DNA of 64,000 bases from Calamus simplicifolius (Eukaryota > Streptophyta > Magnoliopsida > Arecales > Arecaceae), in contig UESW01004075.1 in NCBI GenBank assembly GCA_900491605.1, positions 227,181-291,180 on the forward strand. Reading direction: 5' to 3'. The translations under genes were made by a program, and so were the position numbers. Positions 55,217 to 64,000 of the stretch are shown piece by piece (position 1 is the first letter of the stretch; every line of letters starts with the position of its first letter). The notes below the pieces were generated by a model. The model was not told where the DNA came from. It saw only the letters and a list, made by a program, of their open reading frames with translations, and searched no databases.

Positions 55217-55600
55217 GTGCCGGAGCTGATAGCTCGGGCAATCGAAACACCCGCAAGGAGTACCTTAAATATGGATGGAGGAATGCGATCGTTAATCACC
55301 TTTTCAGCTGATCTTCCAAAAATTTTGGATACTGAGATGGCTTCTAGAGGCGAGGGGCGATCGACTGGCACCCATGGGAGCCGCCGCACAACGGTAACCA
55401 TTGATGCGGAGGTCTTTGCATCGTCGCTCGCAAACAGCGAGCGACTCCACAGGGCGGCCGAGCAATACCTGGCCATTTAAATGAGAGAGATCGAGGTCCT
55501 GCGTCGTGCTTGTCCCTCTAGCGCCAGATCGCCAAGTTAGCCCCGCAGCGTGGGGGGAGCTCGGCAGTGCCCAGAGAAAATGACAAGCCCCAGTGAGGGC
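55217..55600 (+). other. Open frame of unknown origin inside element B
   Basis: An 87-codon frame (55217-55480) has a GC-rich, gene-like composition: ILDTEMASRGEGRSTGTHGS, then TIDAEVFASSLANSERLHRA. It continues past its stop with EIEVLRRACPSS. I do not recognise a family. It is unlike the flanking arrays, so it may be a captured host or retrotransposon gene fragment. Confidence 0.35.
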
Positions 55601-56624
55601 TCATGTACTTTTTTCTTTTCTTTTCTTCTTGTCTTTATTTGTGTGATGAATAAAAAGAAATTTTAGTGACTTTTGTGTTTACTGCCAAACCGAAGGATAA
55701 GGGGGCTTGGATGTCGTAACTATTTTCCGACCGATTTCATCCTGGGATGTGCTAAAGTTTTCTCCTAAGCGTAAACGGGTGTCTTAGGTTTGTAACTTGG
55801 GTGTCGCGGGCCTTCTCTCCGTGGTCAATTATAAGCACTGGTGTCATAGAATTGGTGCTAGGGTGTCGTCAGGTTTTAACTAGGGTGTCGCGAACGACTA
55901 CATCACCGACTCAGGCTGTTAACGATACCCCAGTTCTCATTTGACGATACCCTAGCTTTAAGGCGATGACACCGATGACTGACTGTTAAAGCGGGGTGTT
56001 GCGGGGATTGTTCTCCATACAGGGTGTCGTAGCGTTGACGCTTGGGTGTCTTAATGTTTCACCTATCTGTTATAAGCATGACACACCCTTTAGCATTTAA
56101 AGACAGCCCATAGAAACGCTACGACACCCCGAAAGCAACATATGAAGAACGCGAAGGTTATAAGGATGGGTGTCGTAGCGTTAACACTAGGGTGTCATAA
56201 CGTTTCAACTGCGATGTCACCAATGATTTTAGGCCGAATTCCTCCTTGGTTGTCGTAAGGTTTTAAGCATGGGTGTCGTAGCGTTGTCGCTAGGGTGTCG
56301 TGATGTTTGAACTGCGGTGTCACGAAGGATTTTTGGCCGAGCATGACAACACTAGAGCTATATGGATAGGAAATAACGGAGAATATAGGCCAAAACACTC
56401 TGACGACACCCCAGTTCATGAGGTATAACATCCTAGTTAAAAGAGTATGACATTCGTGCTTACAAAATAGTAAACCCTAAATAGTTATGACTGCCATAAT
56501 GTCATAACTGTTTTGTTCTAAGGAAGTTACCTGCACATTAAACGGTTTGGTCACGCATTAACTATCTCTAACGAGAAAAAACAGTTGGTGTAATAAAGGA
56601 GCTTTACAAAGAAGTGGGAAGAAG
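55601..56624. repeat. Dispersed GTGTCG/CGACACC repeats, right side of element B
   Basis: GGGTGTCGTAGCGTT, ACTAGGGTGTCG and CGACACCCC words recur in both orientations without a fixed long period, interspersed with unique AT-rich sequence. No gene is recognised. The minus ORF at 56195-56431 is repeat-derived. Confidence 0.75.
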
Positions 56625-57068
56625 GACTTTTTACTTCATGCTGTGGACGATATTTTCTCCAAAAGTTTTGTATAAAGACTCCAGTAGCCAGGTATTCCAG
56701 CCTCAAAGCTGAAATATTTTCTTTCGACCGGACTCTTAGAGCGAGGGCGTAGGATCGTGCCAAAAGCCAGAGCGAGGGCGTAGGATCGTGCCGAAAGCCA
56801 GAGTGAGGGAAAAGAAAGAGTTTTTCTTGCACAGATGATATCCAACGTAAAATGGCGATAGAATGGAGGGAAAGGGCATTTTCTTCTGAACGCTAATTTT
56901 TAAAAAAGCGAAGCGCTTTAAATGGCCATCACGTTCAGAACGTTACATCGTAGCAGGGCCATACCGCCTGGCATGTCATCCACGTAGGCTCCATATGGAC
57001 CAATCAGAAGAGGCGGTGCAGCCCACGTAGGCCTTGCTGCACCGGGGGCGGTGTACAAAGACTTTTCC
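56625..57068. repeat. Right TIR of element B
   Basis: The inverted partner of 47671-48115, ending CGGTGTACAAAGACTTTTCC. The minus ORFs at 56551-56845 mirror the plus ORFs at 47861-48122 in the left TIR. Confidence 0.9.
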
Positions 57069-57077
57069 ATTAGTCTA
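57069..57077. repeat. 9-bp TSD of element B, right copy
   Basis: ATTAGTCTA, an exact match to 47662-47670. Confidence 0.92.
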
Positions 57078-57170
57078 ACCCTTACAATGGGCTTTTATGT
57101 TCCAATTATATGGTCCAGGATGCCTAGTAACAAGCAGTTTTGGATTCAAGTCTTGAATGATGTACTTTAA

Positions 57171-57352
57171 GAAAAAGTCTTTACACATCGTTTTCAGTGC
57201 AGGATGGCCTACACCGGATGTGATGATTTTGTCTACATGTGAGCCCACACCGAAAAACCCACTTATAAGTTTGCACCGCAGATGCATGGGCTCATGTGTG
57301 GACGAATCACCGTGTCCGATGCAGACTATCCTACATCGAAAGCAATATACTA
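57171..57352. mobile_element. Small foldback MITE, copy 3 of 3
   Basis: About 90 bp on the left (from TTACACATCGTTTTCAGTGC) are inverted on the right (to CTACATCGAAAGCAATATAC). The centre has ACTTATAAGTTTGCACCGCA. It matches copies at 19797-19980 and 47480-47643. No transposase is present and no TSD is certain. Confidence 0.6.
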
Positions 57353-57750
57353 AGGTAGTGTTTGATAGAAAAATTATTATCCATGAATAAGTGTACGAGA
57401 TATAGTTTATCCTTCGGCTATCCTAGATATCCCCTCTTATTCCCTATTTCAAACACTACCTAAGTGTACGAGATAGAGTTTATCCCCCGGCTATTCCTAG
57501 GGATATTTCTTGGCTATTCCATTGATCATATGATCAAATGCAAAAAGGTAAATTAATAGGATAAATTTTTTTTACCCTTGTTTGGAAGGATAACCAGCTA
57601 TTCTTGTATTTTCTAGGGAATAAATTGAGGGGATAATCCATGGTTAACCATGGATTATCCCTTTGGTTAACTTTATTCTCAGCTATTCCTTATAATTATG
57701 GCTTTTGGTTAACTTTATTCCAAGCTATTTCAAACATTACTTAACGCTTT
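57352..57750. mobile_element. MITE cluster, probably Tourist-like or related
   Basis: AGGTAGTGTTTGATAG at 57354 faces TTTCAAACACTACCTAAG at about 57449-57466, and a further TTTCAAACATTACTTAA lies at about 57727-57743. The inner part contains a perfect 32-bp palindrome at 57630-57661. TAA-like flanks suggest PIF/Harbinger-type MITEs, possibly two nested copies. Confidence 0.55.
57630..57661. repeat. Perfect 32-bp palindrome
   Basis: GGGATAATCCATGGTT joins its exact reverse complement AACCATGGATTATCCC with no spacer. Confidence 0.9.
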
Positions 57751-57811
57751 TCCATACTTTCGAACACTAGAGCTTTCATGTTCATGCTAATTATAGATAA
57801 GACTGCATTTT

Positions 57812-58860
57812 TACTACAAGAAAATACTAAAATAGCGACACAAATTTAGCGACGCATCGTTGCATCGCTAAATTGCGATCAAATTGCAATGCCTCCACGA
57901 TAACAAAACATTGCGACGCAATTAGCGACGCATTATCGACTCAATAAACAAAAAAATAAAAAATTTAATTTTTTAATTTAGCGTGCAAGTAATGCATCGC
58001 AATATTTTTAAATTTAGTTTTTATAAAATAGAATTATGAAATATAAAATATTGCGACGTAACTCAATGCGTCGCAATGTTTTTAAAAAAATTAATTATGT
58101 TAAATAGCGACGCAATAGCGATGCAAAAATCAGAAAATTAGAAAAAATATTTTTAATTTAGCGACGCACTAATTGCATCGCAATTATATTAAATAAAATT
58201 AATATTTATAAAATATAATTATGAAATAGAAATATTGCGATGCAACTCAGTGCATCACAATATTTTTTAAAAATTTAATTATGTTAAATAGCGATGCAAT
58301 AGTTATGCAATAAAATAGTAAATTAATAAAAATAATTTTTAATTTAGCGACGCAAGTATTGCGTCGCAATATTTTTTTAAAAAATTAAATTTTATAAAAA
58401 TATTAAATATAATTATGAAATAAAAATATTACGATGCAACATAATGCGTCGCAATATTTTTTAAAAAATTAATTATGTTAAATAGCGACGCAATAGCGAC
58501 GCAAAAATAGTAAATTAATAAAAATAATTTTTAATTTAGCGACGCAAGTATTGCGTCGCAATGTTTTTTAAAAAAAATAAATTTTATAAAAATATTAAAA
58601 ATAATTATGAAATAAAAATATTGCGACGCAACTCAGTGCGTCGCAATGTTTTAAAAAAATTAATTATGTTAAATAGCGATGCAATAGCGACGCAATACAA
58701 TAGTAAATTAATAAAAATAATTTTTAATGTAACGATGCGTCGTAATATTTTTTAAAAAATTAAATTTTATAAAAATATAATTAAAAGATAAAAAATAAAA
58801 AATAAAACATTGCGACGCAACGAAATGCGTCGCAATTGTTTTAAAAAAATTAATTTCGGT
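57812..58860. repeat. Left subterminal region of element D
   Basis: A unit of about 170-180 bp recurs, with TTAATTATGTTAAATAGCGA, CGCAATAGCGACGCAA and a facing TGCGTCGCAAT. It is more regular than the corresponding part of element C. The ORF at 58561-58755 is chance. Confidence 0.85.
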
Positions 58861-60755
58861 ACATGCGTTGATCGATCATCGCCGACCGGGATCGATCATG
58901 GCTTCGATCGATCGCAATCGTCGGATCATCGCCGATCGGATCGATTGCGATGATTCAAGATCGTTCATCGTCGACCGGGATCGATCAGGGTTTGGATCGA
59001 TTGCAATTGTCGGATCATCGGCGATCGGACCGATCGCCGCGGTCCGAGATCGGTCATGGCTGATCGGGATCAGGGCTTGGATCAATCGCAACCATCAGAT
59101 CATCGGCGATAGGACCGATCGCAGCGGTCCAAGATCGATCATGGATGATTGGGATCAGGGCTTGGATCGATCGCAATCGTCGGATCATCGGCGATTGGAC
59201 CGATCACCACAGTCCGAGATCGGTTGTGGCCGATCGAGATCAGGGCTTCGATCGATCGCAACCGTCGGATCGTTGGTGACCGGACCGATCACTGCGGTCT
59301 AAGATCGGTCGTGGCCGATCGGGATCAGGGCTTGGATCGATCGAAACTGTCGGATCGTCGGCGATCGGACTGATCGCCGCGGTCCGAGATCGGTCGTGGC
59401 CGATTGGGATCGATTAGGGCTTGGATCGATCGCAACCGTCGGATCGTCAGCGATCGGGCCGATCGCCACGCTCCAAGATCGGTCATGGCCAATTGGGATC
59501 AGGGCTTGGATCGATCGCAACCGTCAGATCGTTGGTGATCGGACCGATCGCCGTGGTCCGAGATCGGTCGTGGCCGATCGGGATCGATCAGGGCTTGGAT
59601 CAATCGCAACCGTCGGATCATCGGCGATAGGACCGATCGTCGCGGTCCGAGATCGGTCGTGGCCGATCGGGATCAGGGCTTGGATCGATCGCAACCGTCG
59701 GATCGTCAGTGATCGGACCGATCACCATGTTCTGAGATTGGTCGTGGCCGATCGGGATCAGGGCTTGGATCGATCGCAACCGTCGGATCATCGGCGATCG
59801 GACCGATCGACACGGTCCGAGATCGGCCGTGGCCGATCGGGATCAGGGCTTGGATCGATCGCAACCGTTGGATCATCGGCGATTGGACCGATCGCCGTGG
59901 TTCGAGATCGATTGTGGCCGATCAGGATCGATTAGGGCTTGGATCGATTGCAACCATCGGATCGTTGGCGATAGGACCGATCACCGCGGTCCGAGATCGG
60001 TCGTGGCCGATCAGGATCGGGGCTTGGATCGATCACAACCGTCGGATCATCTGCGATCGGACCGATCGCCACGGTCCGAGATCGGTCATGGCCGATCGGG
60101 ATTAGGGCTTGGATAAATAGCAACCGTTGGATCGTCGGCGATCGGACCGATCACCGTGGTCCGAGATCGATCATGGCCGATCGGGATCGATCAGGGCTTG
60201 GATCGATCACAACCGTCGTATCGTCGGCGATCAGACCGATTACCGTGGTCCGAGATCGGTCGTGCCGATCGGGATCGATCGGGGCTTGGATCGATCGCAA
60301 CCATCGGATCTTCGGCGATAGGACCGATCGCCGCGATCCGAGATCGGTCGTGGCCGATCGGGATCAGGGCTTGGATCAATCGCAACCGTTGGATCGTTGG
60401 TGATCGAACCGATCGCCGCGGTCCGAGATCGGTCGTGGCCGATCGGGATCAATCAGGGCTTGGATCGATCGCAACCATCAGACCGTCGGTGATCGGACCG
60501 ATCGCCGCGGTCCAAGATCGATCATGGCCGATCGGGATCATGGCTTGGATCGATCGCAACCATCGGATCGTCGGCTATCAGATCGATCGCCGCGGTCCGA
60601 GATAGGTCGTGGCCGATCGGGATCGATCAGGGCTTGGATCGATCACAACTGTCGGATCGTCGGCGATAGGACCGATCGTCGGCGATAGGACCGATCGCCG
60701 CGGTCTGAGATCGGTCGTGGCCAATCGGGATCAGGGCTTGGATCGATCGCAATTA
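58861..60755. repeat. 85-93 bp GATC-rich tandem array in element D
   Basis: About 21 units with GGATCGATCGCAACCGTCGG, CGATCGGACCGATCG (itself a 15-nt palindrome) and CGGTCGTGGCCGATCGGGAT. Some units have an extra GATCGATCA. It is homologous in sequence and position to 40686-42320. All ORFs inside are repeat translations. Confidence 0.93.
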
Positions 60756-62130
60756 TTTTCAGAAAATATAATTTTTATCAGTTATAATTATTAAAAAAAA
60801 TATTACGATGCATTAGTGACGTAATTTCTAGAAAATAAAAATAATTTTTCCAGTGAAAATAAGTTTTAATATTGTGATGCATATATTAAGTCGTAATTTT
60901 TTTAGAAAAATAAATGTAATAAAAACATTTAAAAAAAATTAACAGGGGGGGTTTTCCCGACCCTGTTAATTTATCACACAATACTGATACTAAGTGATAC
61001 TTGCTTCGATAGGACTAATTCAAATGGTCACACAATAGTATTACTATATATATATATATATATATATATATGGAGAATGATCACTCTAATAAATTAATTA
61101 ATTTATGTCATTAGTCTTTAGATAGACTGATTTAGCTCATCAATCATGACTCTTTAAATCAACTGATTTAACTCATAAATCATAGCTATTTATGTCAATT
61201 AATTTAGCTTATCAGTTTTAACTTTTCAAGTAAGCTGATTTTAGACCATCAACCTTAGCTCTTTAGATCATCAATCAAAACTCTTTAGATAGGTCGAGCT
61301 GAATTAGCTTAGCTATTTAGGTCAACTAATTTAGCTCATTAACCATAACTCTTTAGATTAGCTAATTTCAAAATAGCAGTCGTAGCTTTTCATTTCTTTA
61401 TAGTTGTTTATGCAATAATATTTGTGCATTCGTAGTTATTTACAATTGTTATGTCTTGATTATTTACATTCTGCTTCAAATTGAATGATGCATTAAATTA
61501 TGTAATGCTAGAATGAAAGTCTTGTTGTAGTTTTATTTAATTTTCAGCAACAAATTAGTAGTTTCAATGATTTATATTTTAGTCTTCACAAACATTTATA
61601 TTCGACATAATAATCTTAAGAAGTTAGTGACTATATATATAGAACACTATTCCTATATGTATAATTGACAAGAATTTATGAATAACAAGCATAAGTTCGA
61701 TTGTCTTCAGATTTCCATATTATTAATCACAGCACTATAACCTTTAGACCCGTTTGAGAATTTGTAAGACTTAGTCTTGCAAATTCTCAAATTGTCCTGG
61801 TGGACAGTTTGAAAATATTTTTTGCGATATGTTAGTCTGCTATTAATCATCGTTGGTTGAGATTGTGGTTTGTATTTGCTCATACGTTCTTCTAGTGTGG
61901 CATATATGCCACACATTTAGGAGAACATATGGGGAAATGCTGCTAAAATTTCAACGTAACCGATCGATGATAATTAATAGCAGAATAACATATCACAAAA
62001 AATATTCTTGAATGGGATAGGGCCTTACCTTTTAGACATAGAGTGAAGGTGGAATTAATTTAGAACACTTGAATGCTTGTGAAGTCTCATGATGGAACGG
62101 ACCGCCTTGCGGCCCGACCCGAACTCAAGC
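60756..62130. other. Non-coding stretch of element D, probably with later insertions
   Basis: Subterminal-like sequence runs to about 60930, then TTAACAGGGGGGGTTTTCCC near 60939, a lone remnant of the element C minisatellite motif. A TA run follows at about 61043-61071, then degenerate repeats of about 45 bp (TTTAGCTCATCAATCAT and CTCTTTAGAT) at 61075-61380, a foldback centred at 61905 and a GC-richer patch at 62095-62125. No coding motif is recognised. Confidence 0.55.
61808..62012. repeat. Foldback (near-perfect inverted repeat, about 100-bp arms)
   Basis: The centre is TGTGGCATATATGCCACA at 61897-61914. Outward, GATATGTTAGTCTGCTATTA on the left faces TAATAGCAGAATAACATATC on the right, and CTCATACGTTCTTCTA faces its inverted near-match. 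Another hairpin (GAGAATTTG...CAAATTCTC) lies just outside at about 61758-61790. Confidence 0.75.
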
Positions 62131-62262
62131 CCTAGTATTTTATAAGCGTTAATTTTTTTAAATAGAGGTTTTTTTAAATTCAACTTTATTTATAAGTGTT
62201 AAATTGTTACATAGTCAATCATTAATCGTAATTTAATTGCATGAATCTTTAGTATTTTCAGT

Positions 62263-63792
62263 ATGACGGGCAGAGGTAGATCTACCGACGACATACGGAG
62301 TGAGCAGGGACGTAACCCTGCTGCATCAGATCACATGAGCTTTGGAGATGGAGAGTTCGGATCTCCATACATCGCACAGCCTTCGACCTCTCCAGCAGTC
62401 GGCGGTAATCCTGCATTGGTATTACCATCCAGCCGATCGGCACATACCTCCGAGAGTTTTTCTACCATCAGTCGCACCGTACTTGATTGGATGCTCATGG
62501 GCTGTAAGTATATACTAATTAAAAATATATGTTTATGTTTTTAAGTCAATTACTTATAAACATGCATTTTTTTAATAGATTTATTGAGCAGCATCATGTA
62601 TCGAGCCACATCAGCTCCGTATTTCAGAGGCGTGCAGATCCAGTGGCTACGATTGGCGCCACGTATCTACAGCCACGAGGGAGTTTTATTTTTCTGAGTT
62701 TCAGATAAACTTATTAAATACAATTTATCACAGATATTAAATTTCTTAATCTTAATAAATTTTGAAACTAACTATTTATTTTAATGCAGAAAAAGTTTAC
62801 GTGGGACCCTGCAAGCCATGATGCCATTAGGGCAGCATGGGAGGCTCTTACGGGACGCCGATACTCCGACATGCTTCATCGTTGGAGGTCATCGGGTCAG
62901 CGTCCTGCGCATGTGCTAGAGGATATTTAGCACGAATGGCAGCAGGCCTAGCAGTCTGATGGCTGGCGCAAGAGGTCCGCATCAGCCAGCACGAACCACC
63001 GATCCGAGAGGGACGGTCCTGGCACGGGTCTCTCCCACCACACTTTGGGTTCCATTTCGATTCAGGAGCATAGACGTCGTATGGTAAGAAAACATAAATA
63101 ATTTAATTACTAATTTAGTTATTTACAAATATTTGCATTAATATCAATTTTTTTATTGTTATAGTCTAAGCAGGAAGGCGGAGATCCTGGTGAGTTTCGT
63201 TTATTCAGGGCGACACACACCAGGAGGGACGGTTCCTGGGTCAATACGCGATCACGGGAGGTTACGGTAAGAAATTAGCTTAATGTATTATCTGTTTAAT
63301 TTCTAAAATTTTATTTAAAGAATTTATTGATTCATTTATTATTGATTTTATAATTCAAAGACACGAGTCGAGGAGCTTCGCTCTCAGGCATCGCAAGTCG
63401 ACTCCACTAATGGGGAGACGCCCGTCGAACTCTCAGCAGAGGAGAGTCGACATGTGTTTTTAGAGGCTGTTGGTGCCCAGCCGCAAGACCGCAGGGTCTA
63501 TGGTCTGGGCACTAGAGCTTCTGCATATTTTCTCCATCAGGCCTTCAGCTCGCGATATTCTGGTGATATTCCTACCAAGCGTTTAGACGACATTCGGAGA
63601 TCTATTACGGAGGAGGTTCGGCAGGACATTCGTCAGGAGGTTCGGCAGGAGGTCGAGCACGAGTTCGAGCAGCGTATGCGAGGCCATCAGCAGGAGCTTG
63701 CAGACGTGCGAGATCAGATGCGTCAGTTACAGGATATGGTTAGCCGCATGTCGCAGGGTTTCCAGCCTTCATGTGATCGCTCGGATTCTTGA
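62263..63792 (+). pseudogene. TNPA-like pseudogene of element D
   Basis: It is homologous to 44856-46370 with the same five exons: 62263-62503, 62579-62704, 62790-63083, 63165-63266 and 63361-63792. One-base losses occur in exon 1 (near 62485) and exon 2 (near 62640). The second intron's donor reads CAG then ATAAAC instead of GTAAAC. Exon 3 has two TAG stops where element C has Trp (near 62928 and 62949). The last exon is longer by two codons and keeps the coiled coil (QDIRQEVRQEVEHEFEQRMR). The protein cannot be made intact. Confidence 0.87.
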
Positions 63793-64000
63793 TGTATTTT
63801 TTTTACTTTTTATATTTTGTACATGAAAACATCAAAATTTTAATATATTAATTATTTTTAAAAATTGAATGATTATTATTTGGATCAATATGAGTAAAGA
63901 ATGTTTCGATTCAATATTTAAATGTAATGAAATTATATTAATCGTTTTAATTTTTAATATTTTATTTTTTAAAAAAAATTAAATAGCGACGCATTAGCGA
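63793..64000. other. 3' flank of the TNPA-like pseudogene, start of right subterminal repeats
   Basis: AT-rich sequence, then AATAGCGACGCATTAGCGA at the very end. The window stops before the terminus. Confidence 0.6.

Larger units (their letters stand above)
47671..57068. mobile_element. Element B: 9.4-kb Mutator-like element with Ulp1-like and FAR1-like genes
   Basis: A perfect 9-bp TSD, about 450-bp TIRs beginning GGAAAAGTCTTTGTACACCG, a five-exon Ulp1-like protease gene on plus, and a FAR1-related transposase fragment on minus identify a MULE. The FAR1/FHY3 family derives from MULE transposases, and Ulp1-like genes are known passengers of plant MULEs. Long arrays built on GTGTCG flank and separate the genes. 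Stops in the Ulp1-like gene and loss of the transposase catalytic domain make this copy non-autonomous. Confidence 0.9.
57812..64000 (+). mobile_element. Element D: CACTA transposon, right end beyond the window
   Basis: The left terminus reads TACTACAAGAAAATAC, the element C terminus CACTACAAG with the first C changed to T. GCGACGC subterminal repeats follow, then an 85-93 bp GATC array and a TNPA-like pseudogene on plus. At 63980 the subterminal repeats resume (AAATAGCGACGCATTAGCGA), so the right terminus should be close by. It lacks the DUF4216 exon of element C; unrelated sequence at 60976-62130 stands in its place. Confidence 0.87.

Noticed and set aside
58868..60605. Arg/Asp-rich ORFs in element D
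   Set aside because: The same artefact from the 85-93 bp array.

Overview
The window is nuclear DNA from a flowering plant, and it is almost entirely transposable elements with AT-rich spacer between them. The diagnosis rests on plant-type L1, Tekay-like and Tat-like Ty3/gypsy, CACTA, Mutator-like (MULE) and hAT elements, on GT-AG introns, and on fragments of plant receptor-kinase genes. A monocot, perhaps a palm, is my impression, but the sequence does not prove it. I see no intact host gene, no rRNA or tRNA gene, no CRISPR array and nothing prokaryotic.

Layout. 1-2177: AT-rich spacer with degenerate repeats. 2178-8190: full-length L1-type LINE on the minus strand with a perfect 16-bp target-site duplication (TSD). 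8729-17953: complete Tekay-like LTR retrotransposon with 2.1-kb LTRs, a 5-bp TSD and a candidate gag-pol intron. 17954-21060: spacer. 21060-23860: hAT transposase relic split by a 923-bp MULE. 24392-28596: 4.2-kb Pack-MULE-like element (element A) carrying pieces of a G-type lectin S-receptor-like kinase gene, one piece copied into both terminal inverted repeats. 28597-30640: spacer with an LRR receptor-kinase pseudogene fragment. 30644-38809: Tat-clade LTR retrotransposon with a second (archaeal-type) RNase H and a 24-bp satellite-like array before its 3' LTR. 39289-47097: CACTA element C. 47662-57077: 9.4-kb MULE (element B) with about 450-bp TIRs, a 9-bp TSD, a decayed Ulp1-like protease gene on plus and a FAR1-like transposase fragment on minus. 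57171-57750: MITEs. 57812 to the end: a second CACTA element (D), related to C and running off the window.

How the parts relate. A and B share terminal sequence over about 100 bp and share a 22-24 bp array built on GTGTCGTGGG, so A looks like a gene-carrying derivative of B's family. C and D share TAGCGACGC subterminal repeats, an 85-93 bp GATC-rich array and a five-exon TNPA-like gene. That gene is open and splice-consistent in C (392 aa predicted) and broken in D. C has lost the catalytic part of its TNP2-like transposase. Nearly all coding sequence in the other elements is broken by frameshifts and by stops that a single C-to-T or G-to-A change would explain, as expected for old, methylated elements.
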